A DNA stretch of 7,043 nt. It comes from JBPCRW01 sp050996405. GTDB lineage: Bacteria > Acidobacteriota > Blastocatellia > Pyrinomonadales > Pyrinomonadaceae. The notes beneath the pieces were generated by a model, which ran no database searches, was not told the origin of the DNA, and saw only the letters and a program-made list of their open reading frames with translations. The first letter of the stretch is position 1. Every line of letters starts with the position of its first letter. The position numbers and the translations under genes were made by a program. Positions 1 through 5,514 of this stretch are shown piece after piece. The DNA lies in assembly GCA_050996405.1 (NCBI GenBank), contig JBPCRW010000236.1, positions 1 to 7,043 on the forward strand, read 5' to 3'.

Positions 1-152
1 AAAAGTCTATTGATTAGCGTCCGAAGAAACAATCGCTCTCTAAGCGCGATTGCTGATGAACACACTACATCTACGACTAAATCCCAAAGCGGATTATAGC
101 CATAGTCTTGTGCTAACTCTTGATAAATTTTGGGGAGTGAGGGATAAGGCAA
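1..152 (-). CDS. Unrecognised protein, N-terminal fragment (runs off left edge)
   Basis: A reading frame with no stop for about 50 codons begins at a possible TTG start three bases after the stop of the response regulator gene and continues past the window edge. The peptide begins LPYPSLPKIYQELAQDYG and goes on to NPLWDLVVDVV, which reads like real protein (a short Pro-rich start, then amphipathic helices), but I recognise no family. It lies in the same frame as the response regulator, separated only by TGA and one ACA codon. A GGAGG sequence near 168-172 lies 12 bases before the TTG, rather far, and may serve this gene. Codons are more AT-rich than in the neighbours. It could instead be chance open frame. 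On the plus strand one frame is also open to a TAG at 97-99, so strand is not certain. Confidence 0.35.
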   Translation of the reverse strand, partial: MPYPSLPKIYQELAQDYGYNPLWDLVVDVVCSSAIALRERLFLRTLINRL

Positions 153-155
153 TGT

Positions 156-650
156 TCACGCTAAGCCTCCGAAATTCATTTCAGTCGCCGCGCGGCGATT
201 ATTAAAAGGATATCTTTTTACAGGATTTTCGAGCCGGTCAAAGTCAATCGGTTTAATCATATATTCATCCGCTCCGGCTGCCAGAGCCAGAGCCGAATTA
301 CAGGCGCGGGCGTGACCGGAAACCACTATAATCGGTGTATTTTTAAATGCGTTCAGCGCGCGCATCCGGCGCAGACACGTCAAATCTTCTTCAAACGCCA
401 GCGACACATCCATCAGAATAAGATTCGGTTTCTCGCCGCCGGCGATTTTGATTAAATCCGTTTCATTGGTCGCTTCTCCGGCGCGGCATTTCCAGACATC
501 CAGAAAAGTTTTTAACAAAAATCTGGTTTCTTCGTCTTTTCCGACCAGCACCACCAGCGGAGCAATTTCACCATCATTTTGCGGCATAAACGTATGATCT
601 TCCCAGTTAACCGATTTATTCGGGAGAAAATAATTATTCGCTAAAGACAT
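156..650 (-). CDS. Single-domain response regulator (CheY-like receiver)
   Basis: A stand-alone phosphoacceptor receiver domain of 164 residues with no output domain, so it probably acts in the cytoplasm by protein-protein contact in a phosphorelay. The domain covers about residues 31-145. The acidic pair is Asp39-Glu40, the phosphorylation site Asp81 (LILMD), the switch Ser111 (VVSGHA), the aromatic switch Tyr130 and the invariant Lys133-Pro134 (MIKPID). All key residues are present. The loop after Asp81 is unusual: the common Pro and Met-Asp-Gly are replaced by Ala and Glu-Glu-Asp. About 30 residues of polar N-terminal extension precede the domain. The ATG at 648-650 has a weak CAGG box seven bases upstream. 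It follows a truncated CheB gene on the same strand by about 108 bases. No histidine kinase is visible, so its partner is unknown. Confidence 0.88.
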   Translation of the reverse strand: MSLANNYFLPNKSVNWEDHTFMPQNDGEIAPLVVLVGKDEETRFLLKTFLDVWKCRAGEATNETDLIKIAGGEKPNLILMDVSLAFEEDLTCLRRMRALNAFKNTPIIVVSGHARACNSALALAAGADEYMIKPIDFDRLENPVKRYPFNNRRAATEMNFGGLA

Positions 651-696
651 AATTGAACCTGCTTATGTAACCTGATAAAAACGTAGATGTTAAATT

Positions 697-729
697 TGAG
701 GAAACCCTATCCCTGCCAAGATTTCCTCA
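697..729. repeat. Inverted repeat, 8-bp perfect arms
   Basis: TGAGGAAA at 697-704 is matched by its exact reverse complement TTTCCTCA at 722-729, with a 17-base spacer. It sits between the truncated CheB gene and the response regulator gene. On the minus strand no T-run follows the second arm, so it is not a standard intrinsic terminator. It could be a regulator-binding site ahead of the response regulator, or part of a small repeat. The chance of such a match arising randomly in this length is not negligible. Confidence 0.4.
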
Positions 730-758
730 TCCCCCTTGTTCGAAACAAAACCATCTTT

Positions 759-1256
759 TCAAACGATTTTGATAAGCGATAACGAATTTAAGCCCAGAGT
801 TCCATCCGAACCCGTGCCGCTCAAAACGACCGCAATTCCGTTTTTGCCGTAAGCGTCGGCGAGCGTGCGGAAAAATAAATCAATCGGCACGCGCTTGCCC
901 TTAACGCTCGTCGGCTCGGTCAGTTTGATGTGACTATCGACCATCGCCAAACCTTTGGCGGGCGGAATCACATAAACCTTGTTCGGCTCGACCTTGACCG
1001 TTTTCGTCACCTGCTCGACCTTCATCTCGGTTTGACCTTGCAAAATATGCGCGAGAATCGATTCGTGCGTCTGCGACAAATGCAGAATGACGACGAACGC
1101 CATCCCGCTGTCCGGCGGCATCGCGGCGAAAAATTCCTTCAAGGCTTTTATGCCGCCCGCCGACGCGCCGATGCCGACGACCAGAAAATCTTTGTCGGCA
1201 GATATTTTTTTCGCCGAGTTTTTCGGATTCGATTTTTTAAAGTCTTTTTTAGTCAT
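759..1256 (-). pseudogene. cheB: CheB-type methylesterase domain, truncated
   Basis: CheB removes methyl groups from glutamyl methyl esters of chemoreceptors. This 165-residue product carries a basic, Lys-rich start (residues 1-22) and then a CheB methylesterase domain. The full catalytic triad is visible: Ser32 in GASAGG, His59 in VILHLSQ, and Asp151 in SGTGSDGTLGL. Right after residue 156 the family sequence ends; nine unrelated residues (NSLSLIKIV) and a TGA follow. The last part of the fold, roughly 35-40 residues that normally read like IKxxGG and later GMPxSA, is missing, and I could not find it in the other minus-strand frames downstream. There is no receiver domain at the N-terminus. 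The wording resembles the first domain of large CheB/CheR/PAS/kinase hybrids, so much more than 40 residues may be lost. Start: ATG with AAGGAA seven bases upstream. A folded, active enzyme is doubtful. Confidence 0.8.
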
Positions 1257-1262
1257 CGAAAA

Positions 1263-1268
1263 ATTCCT
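1263..1268 (-). promoter_or_regulatory. Ribosome binding site of the truncated cheB
   Basis: Read on the minus strand, AAGGAA lies seven bases ahead of the ATG at 1254-1256. This good spacing fixes the start of the CheB fragment and shows that the 5' end of that gene is intact; only its 3' end is damaged. Confidence 0.6.
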
Positions 1269-1405
1269 TTTTAGAAATTCGGGCGTTTGCCGGTTTTTGA
1301 AGGATTAAATTGTAGGCTAACGCAATACCGCGCGGCAATCAATGGTTCAAAGGTAAAATCGGAATTATTTGCGCGCTTGATAATTTCAGGACTTTCTCAG
1401 AATTG

Positions 1406-1507
1406 GAATAGACCGCAGATTCTACGGATTCGGCAGATTTTTGCTGATACTATATTTAACAATTGTCCGCGTTTATCCGCCCAATCCGCCAAATTTGCGG
1501 TCTATTC
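1406..1507. repeat. Imperfect palindromic intergenic repeat, about 102 bp
   Basis: The outer arms are a perfect 12-bp inverted repeat: GAATAGACCGCA at 1406-1417 and its reverse complement at 1496-1507. Inward, the two arms remain similar for about 45 bp each: both read as GACCGCAnATT, then CGGATT, GGCnGAT and a GCnGA block when the right arm is reverse-complemented. Each arm is itself made of short repeating units around CGGATT/GCAGATT. RNA from either strand could form a long imperfect hairpin. This build resembles dispersed intergenic palindromes found in many copies in some bacterial genomes. Copy number cannot be seen here; no second copy lies in this window. No transposase or flanking direct repeat is evident. 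Confidence 0.7.
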
Positions 1508-1639
1508 TTCCGGTTTTGAGCTTGATTCGAGACAAATTTTTTCTGTCTGCCAGCGAACAGAACAGACGCTTTCGGGCAATTATACTTTCCGTAATCTGAA
1601 AAAATCGACAGATTTAAATTTAAGTTTCAAAAACTTTCC

Positions 1640-1645
1640 AAAGGG
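1640..1645 (+). promoter_or_regulatory. Ribosome binding site of the [2Fe-2S] subunit gene
   Basis: AAAGGG lies five bases before the ATG at 1651 and supports that start. A second in-frame ATG at 1675 is preceded by GGCGGTGA and is a reasonable alternative. The choice changes only the first eight residues, which lie outside the conserved domain. Confidence 0.5.
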
Positions 1646-1650
1646 TTTAT

Positions 1651-2187
1651 ATGAATAATCAATCCGGCGGTGAAATGTCTGAAAATAAACAGGTTTTCCC
1701 GCCCGCCAAAATTCCAATCAATCTAAAAATCAACGGCGCGAACGTGCGAACCGAAATCGCTCCCTGGATAACTCTGCTCGATTTGCTGCGCGAGCGGCTG
1801 GATTTAACCGGCACGAAAAAAGGCTGCGACCACGGGCAATGCGGGGCTTGCACGGTTTTGGCTGGCGGCGTGCGAATTAACTCTTGTCTGACTCTGGCGG
1901 TGATGAAAGACGGCGCGGAAATTACGACGATTGAAGGTCTGGCGGACGGCGAAAATCTGCATCCGCTACAAGCGGCATTTGTCGAACGCGACGCTTTTCA
2001 GTGCGGCTACTGCACGCCCGGGCAGATTTGCTCGGCGGTCGGTTTGATGAGCGAAGGCAAAGCGAAAACTGCGGACGACATCCGCGAATTGATGAGCGGC
2101 AATCTATGTCGGTGCGGCGCGTATCCGAACATCGTCGCGGCGATTGAAGACGCGATGCGGATGACAAACGGAGGCGCGGCGCGATGA
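1651..2187 (+). CDS. paoA: [2Fe-2S] subunit of a PaoABC-type molybdenum aldehyde oxidoreductase
   Basis: In the xanthine-oxidase family this small subunit passes electrons from the molybdenum cofactor of the large subunit to FAD in the middle subunit. Both iron-sulfur sites are complete in its 178 residues. The plant-ferredoxin type cluster has Cys59, Cys64, Cys67 and Cys79 (KKGCDHGQCGACTVL). The second cluster, in the helical domain, has Cys118, Cys121 (QCGYCTPGQIC), Cys153 and Cys155 (NLCRCGAYPN). The wording, including HGQCGACTV, ITTIEGL and LMSGNLCRCGAYPNI, is close to E. coli PaoA (YagT). E. coli PaoA has a twin-arginine signal peptide; none is seen here, so a cytoplasmic location is likely. 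The stop overlaps the ATG of the next frame as ATGA, as in an intact paoAB operon, but the partner subunits are deleted. The protein is therefore probably an orphan without its enzyme, unless partners are encoded elsewhere. Confidence 0.9.
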   Translation: MNNQSGGEMSENKQVFPPAKIPINLKINGANVRTEIAPWITLLDLLRERLDLTGTKKGCDHGQCGACTVLAGGVRINSCLTLAVMKDGAEITTIEGLADGENLHPLQAAFVERDAFQCGYCTPGQICSAVGLMSEGKAKTADDIRELMSGNLCRCGAYPNIVAAIEDAMRMTNGGAAR

Positions 2188-2327
2188 ACAATTTTTCATA
2201 CACGAGAGCGACCGACATCGGCGGCGCAATCGGCATTGTCGGCGCGGCGGCAATCGGCAATGCGATTTTTCACGCGACCGGAAAGCGCGTCCGCAGTTTG
2301 CCGGTAACGATTGATAAATTGCTTTAA
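2184..2327 (+). pseudogene. Deletion scar: paoB start fused to paoC end
   Basis: A 47-codon frame starts at an ATG that overlaps the stop of the [2Fe-2S] gene (ATGA). Its first 12-16 residues, MNNFSYTRATDIGGAI, match the start of PaoB-type FAD subunits. Its remaining residues, with GIVGAAAI, FHATGKRVRSLP and a terminal DKLL, match the extreme C-terminus of PaoC-type molybdenum subunits. The join lies near 2220-2235, inside a GGC/GCG-rich stretch that could have given short homology. Intact subunits of these two kinds are about 320 and 730 residues, so roughly 3 kb is missing. The reading frame is kept across the join, but the 47-residue product has no FAD or molybdenum site and should have no enzyme activity. 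An assembly artefact would look the same. Confidence 0.82.
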
Positions 2328-2460
2328 GTCAAACCCGCCTGCCGCAAACGGACGGATAAAATTTTCTGGGAAGCCTTAAATTAGACCATTTCAGCATTCC
2401 TATCCAATGTAAATTTTTGGGTGAATTTTCAAAAGCGGCAGCATTCTCTGCTATTGCTTG

Positions 2461-2492
2461 TCTGACAAAATTACTTTCGTTTCTTTGTCAGA
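2461..2492. repeat. Inverted repeat, 9-bp perfect arms, possible operator
   Basis: TCTGACAAA at 2461-2469 is the exact reverse complement of TTTGTCAGA at 2484-2492, with a 14-base spacer. The right arm covers the proposed -35 box of the guanylyltransferase promoter, which would suit a dimeric regulator. The stem is AT-rich and not followed by a T-run, which speaks against a terminator. Confidence 0.45.
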
Positions 2493-2512
2493 TTGCCGAA
2501 TCAAGTTAAAAT
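2485..2512 (+). promoter_or_regulatory. Candidate sigma70 promoter for the GDP-mannose genes
   Basis: TTGTCA at 2485-2490 and TAAAAT at 2507-2512 each differ from the consensus boxes by one base and are 16 bases apart. Transcription would start near 2519, giving a leader of about 30 bases before the ATG at 2551. It is the only good promoter candidate between the deletion scar and the two plus-strand sugar genes. It is a prediction by eye only. Confidence 0.4.
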
Positions 2513-2550
2513 GTCAGCAGAAATTAGTAACTTTTGAAACAGAAATTTTC

Positions 2551-3609
2551 ATGATTGCGTTATTTATCGCGGGCGGAAGCGGGACACGCCTTTGGCCCCT
2601 TTCCCGCGAAAACAATCCAAAACAACTACATTCGATTATCGGCAGCAAATCTTTGATGACGCAGACCATCGAAAGAATGAAGCCGCTGCTTGAGCCGAAG
2701 GATATTTGGATTGTGACCGGCAAAAATTACGCGATGCGGATTGCCGAATGTTCTCCGGGCGTTCCGCGGGAGCAAATAATAACCGAGCCTTTTCCTCTGG
2801 GAAAGAATCTGGCGGTCGGACTTGGAGTAATTCATATTGCGCGAAACAGCCCGGAAGCGATAATTGTCATCGGCTGGACGGATTCTTATATTGGCAAGAA
2901 ATCGGAATTTCATGCCGCGCTGCAAAAGGCTGCGCTTCTGGCTTCCAAAGTCGACGGGGTTATCCTTGCCGCTCCAGCCACATATCCTGCGACCGCCTAT
3001 GGTTACATTAAAGTGGGCGAACTAATTCCAGAGCATAAGGGAGCTTTCAAGATTGCCTGTTTTGAAGAAAAGCCAAACATTGAACGAGCCGAACAGTTTT
3101 TAAAAAGCCCGTCATATTTTTGGAACACAGGCATCAGCGTGTGGAAAATTTCCAATCTGCTTGAACTGATTAAAAAGCATACGCCGGAACATTACGCGGC
3201 TCTCAAATATGTATCCGAAGCAATCGGAACTTCTTCAGAAGCAGCCAGAATGGAAGAAGCCTTCAAAAACCTCGACCGAATGGAAATCGAGCGCGCGATA
3301 TTTGAGAAGGCGGCGCATATGGCGACAATTCCCGTAGATTTAGACTGGAGCGATGTCGGGTCTTGGTCTGCAATCTATGACATTCAATCGCAAGGCGGCG
3401 GCAATGTAACTCGCGGCTCGGTCGTGGCGGTTAATACAGATAGCTGTTTGATTTACGGGCAGAAACGTCTGATTGCGACACTCGGAGTTTCCGACCTCGT
3501 AATTGTCGAAACCGATGATGCGATTTTAATCGCCCGCAAAGATGACGCGCAGGGACTTGAAGAATTGCACGCTAAAGTAAAAGAGTTCGGCGGGAAGAAA
3601 TATTTATAG
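2551..3609 (+). CDS. Mannose-1-phosphate guanylyltransferase (COG0836-type nucleotidyltransferase)
   Basis: Predicted to form GDP-mannose from mannose 1-phosphate and GTP in the cytoplasm. From the ATG at 2551 the product has 352 residues, the usual size for the short form without a fused isomerase domain. The nucleotide-binding signature GGSGTRLWPLSR is at residues 8-19, followed by PKQ with Lys24. FEEKP (171-175), WNTGISVW (191-198) and DLDWSDVGSW (263-272) are conserved sugar-binding and active-site segments, and the C-terminal part (about 290-352) is the usual beta-rich end. Two segments are odd: EPFPLGKN replaces the common EPxxRNTAP, and GWTDSYI (108-114) replaces PxDHxI, though Asp111 is kept. 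The sugar or nucleotide may therefore differ. The frame is open upstream to a TTG at 2458, but that extension has no conserved sequence and overlaps the proposed promoter. The phosphohexomutase follows 42 bases later, probably in the same transcript. Confidence 0.87.
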   Translation: MIALFIAGGSGTRLWPLSRENNPKQLHSIIGSKSLMTQTIERMKPLLEPKDIWIVTGKNYAMRIAECSPGVPREQIITEPFPLGKNLAVGLGVIHIARNSPEAIIVIGWTDSYIGKKSEFHAALQKAALLASKVDGVILAAPATYPATAYGYIKVGELIPEHKGAFKIACFEEKPNIERAEQFLKSPSYFWNTGISVWKISNLLELIKKHTPEHYAALKYVSEAIGTSSEAARMEEAFKNLDRMEIERAIFEKAAHMATIPVDLDWSDVGSWSAIYDIQSQGGGNVTRGSVVAVNTDSCLIYGQKRLIATLGVSDLVIVETDDAILIARKDDAQGLEELHAKVKEFGGKKYL

Positions 3610-3651
3610 AACTTTTATTGTCGGCTGAAGCGATTAAATCCTCCAAGTCTT

Positions 3652-5124
3652 ATGAAAACAACCGCGACCGCATCATCAAATTTTATTCGTTTTGGGACGG
3701 ACGGCTGGCGAGCGATTATCGGAGACGAATTTACGTTCGCAAATTTAAAATGTGTCGCCCAAGCCTACGCCGATTATATCAACGATTGTCGAAGTGCCGA
3801 TGAAAGTTCCAAATCACTTTCTCAAAATTCAGACGAATTTCCGCTTATTATAATTGGTTTTGACGGGCGGTTTCTCTCTGCGGAATTTGCGCGGCGGGCG
3901 GCGGAAGTTTTGGCGGGTAATAATCTTAAAGTCGCTCTTTTTGCTGAACCCGTGCCGACTCCGCTGGTTTCCTGGGGCATTCGGGAAATGCGCGCGGCGG
4001 GCGGCATAGTAATTACCGCGTCACACAATCCGCCGGAATATAACGGCTTTAAAATCAAATCCGCATGGGGCGGCAGCGCGTCGCCGGACGTTACGTCGGC
4101 GGTAGAATCCCGCATCAATCTCAATTCATCGCCGGAACTCGGAAATATTTCAGAAAACGATTCGGCGGAAATGACCGGAATCATCATTAAAAGCTATCGC
4201 GCGCATCTTTCTTCTTACATTGACCTTGAGATTATTCGCTCCGCAAAAGCCAAAGTAATTATTGATTCTATGCACGGCTGCGGCACTCGATGGATAGAAA
4301 GTTTTCTGCGGAAAGGAACAATTAAGGCTGAAACTATCCGTTCAAAACGCGACCCGTTGTTCGGCGGCGTTAATCCCGAACCGATTGACTGCAATCTGTA
4401 CGCGCTCAAAAATCGAGTCCTAGAAACCGGAGCTATTTTAGGACTGGCGACGGACGGCGACGCAGACCGTTTAGGCGCGGTCGACGAGCGCGGGGAAACG
4501 ATGACGACGCACCAAATTGTTTCGCTGCTGCTGCTTCACCTGATACGCAATCGGAAAATGACGGGCGCGGTGGCATATACTTTTTCGCAATCGGTCATCA
4601 CCAAACGCATCGCCGCCGCCCATAATCTGCCGCTTTACGAAACGCCTATCGGCTTCAAACATATCGCCGCTCTGATGCTCAAGGAAAATGTTCTCGTCGG
4701 CGCGGAAGAATCCGGCGGCATCGGCGTTCAGAATCACATGCCTGAGCGCGACGGCATTCTCAATAGCTTGCTGCTGCTCGAAGCCGTGACAGCCGCCGGT
4801 AAAACTCCTTCCAAATTGGTTCATGACATCCAACGCGAATTCGGTGAATTTTATTTTGAACGCCTGAACTTAAAAATGGGCATCAATCGCGGACGAGATT
4901 TCATTGCAAATCTTGCACGCAATCCGCCGTTAAAAATAGCCGGAGAAAAAGTTGCCGGAATCGAAACGCTGGACGGCGTGAAACTATTATTTGCCGACGA
5001 ATCGTGGCTGCTCTTGAGGCAATCGGGAACTGAACCTGTCCTGCGCGTCTATGCGGAAGCAACGTCAGTTCCAAAAATGAAAGCGTTGCTGAAAGCGGGA
5101 GATTCGATGAGTTGCGAGATGTGA
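3652..5124 (+). CDS. Phosphomannomutase/phosphoglucomutase (alpha-D-phosphohexomutase)
   Basis: Interconverts hexose 6-phosphate and hexose 1-phosphate; beside a guanylyltransferase the natural substrate would be mannose phosphate, though glucose phosphate is equally possible from sequence. All four family sites are present in the 490 residues. FGTDGWRAIIG (14-24) marks the start of domain 1. The phosphoserine loop TASHNPPEYNGFKIK has Ser124. The metal loop ATDGDADRLG supplies Asp268, Asp270 and Asp272. The sugar-recognition loop GAEESGGIG is at 350-358. The phosphate-binding loop RQSGTEPVLR (456-465) lies in domain 4. A polar, Ser-rich stretch at about 45-63 (SADESSKSLSQNSDE) looks like an insertion before the GFDGR strand and may explain a length slightly above the usual 450-480. 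No strong ribosome binding site is seen before the ATG; translation may be coupled to the upstream gene. Confidence 0.9.
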   Translation: MKTTATASSNFIRFGTDGWRAIIGDEFTFANLKCVAQAYADYINDCRSADESSKSLSQNSDEFPLIIIGFDGRFLSAEFARRAAEVLAGNNLKVALFAEPVPTPLVSWGIREMRAAGGIVITASHNPPEYNGFKIKSAWGGSASPDVTSAVESRINLNSSPELGNISENDSAEMTGIIIKSYRAHLSSYIDLEIIRSAKAKVIIDSMHGCGTRWIESFLRKGTIKAETIRSKRDPLFGGVNPEPIDCNLYALKNRVLETGAILGLATDGDADRLGAVDERGETMTTHQIVSLLLLHLIRNRKMTGAVAYTFSQSVITKRIAAAHNLPLYETPIGFKHIAALMLKENVLVGAEESGGIGVQNHMPERDGILNSLLLLEAVTAAGKTPSKLVHDIQREFGEFYFERLNLKMGINRGRDFIANLARNPPLKIAGEKVAGIETLDGVKLLFADESWLLLRQSGTEPVLRVYAEATSVPKMKALLKAGDSMSCEM

Positions 5125-5139
5125 TATTTTTAAAAGGTA

Positions 5140-5514
5140 TTAGATTTTTGGACTGTGTTTTTTCAAAATAATTATCCGGTTATAAATCCACGCGATTAAA
5201 AAACCGCTGATAAATCCCGTTAAAAATCCATAAAATAAACCAATCAAACTGCCGACGAACGTCACCGAATAACCGGTAAAAAATTGGCTCAAAAGATTAA
5301 GATGACTGCCAACATTTGAACCGCCTTTAATTACCAGCCAATTGGTAGCGACAAAAATTAACAGCCCGGCGACGATGCCCAGAACAATTCCCAAAACACT
5401 TCCGTTCAGCCGCAAAACCGCATGTTCAAGCAGTTCTTCTTCAAAATCTTCCTGATTAACCGCGCCCGAATTTGCAGTTTGTCCGGTTGTCGAATACTTA
5501 ATTTTATCTGCCAT
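5140..5514 (-). CDS. Small membrane protein with two glycine-zipper segments
   Basis: I recognise no named family. The 124 residues start with a polar, acidic cytoplasm-like tail (1-36, with EDFEEELLEH), then a hydrophobic segment at about 38-63 and a long one at about 78-116, ending in a short basic tail (KKHSPK). In the first segment glycines fall at 38, 42, 46 and 50; in the second at 88, 92, 96, 100 and 104, a strict every-fourth-residue pattern that favours close helix packing and oligomers. No signal peptide cleavage site or catalytic motif is seen. The ATG lies inside the end of the FAD-enzyme gene (11-base overlap, different frame), with AAGGTG about seven bases upstream, so the two are probably co-transcribed and translationally coupled. 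A role with membrane polysaccharide assembly is only inferred from its neighbours. Confidence 0.75.
   Translation of the reverse strand: MADKIKYSTTGQTANSGAVNQEDFEEELLEHAVLRLNGSVLGIVLGIVAGLLIFVATNWLVIKGGSNVGSHLNLLSQFFTGYSVTFVGSLIGLFYGFLTGFISGFLIAWIYNRIIILKKHSPKI

Larger units (their letters stand above)
1257..1650. other. Divergent intergenic spacer, 394 bases
   Basis: The spacer separates the minus-strand cheB fragment from the plus-strand aldehyde-oxidase gene, so it should hold promoters for both, yet I find no convincing -35/-10 pair. It contains the palindromic repeat at 1406-1507 and a weak 6-bp hairpin with a 3-base loop at 1622-1636 just ahead of the ribosome binding site of the next gene. 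A plus-strand frame from a TTG at 1287 stays open through the spacer, but its product is low in recognisable sequence and part of it is simply the translated repeat. Confidence 0.6.

Noticed and set aside
30..52. Hairpin with 7-bp arms CAATCGC/GCGATTG as terminator or attachment site
   Set aside because: It lies inside a probable coding frame, has no T-run and no second copy in the window.
697..729. Intrinsic terminator after the truncated cheB
   Set aside because: The stem is only 8 bp with a 17-base loop and has no T-run on the minus strand.
930..1308. Plus-strand open frames opposite the cheB fragment
   Set aside because: They are antisense to a clearly recognisable CheB domain; their Arg/Phe/His-rich products are typical of shadow frames.
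1287..1658. Plus-strand open frame of 123 codons in the divergent spacer
   Set aside because: It needs a TTG start, overlaps the start of the [2Fe-2S] gene, and a large part of it is translated palindromic repeat. It has no recognisable domain.
2458..2550. 31-residue N-terminal extension of the guanylyltransferase from a TTG
   Set aside because: The conserved nucleotide-binding loop begins right after the ATG at 2551, and the extension covers an inverted repeat and a promoter-like sequence.
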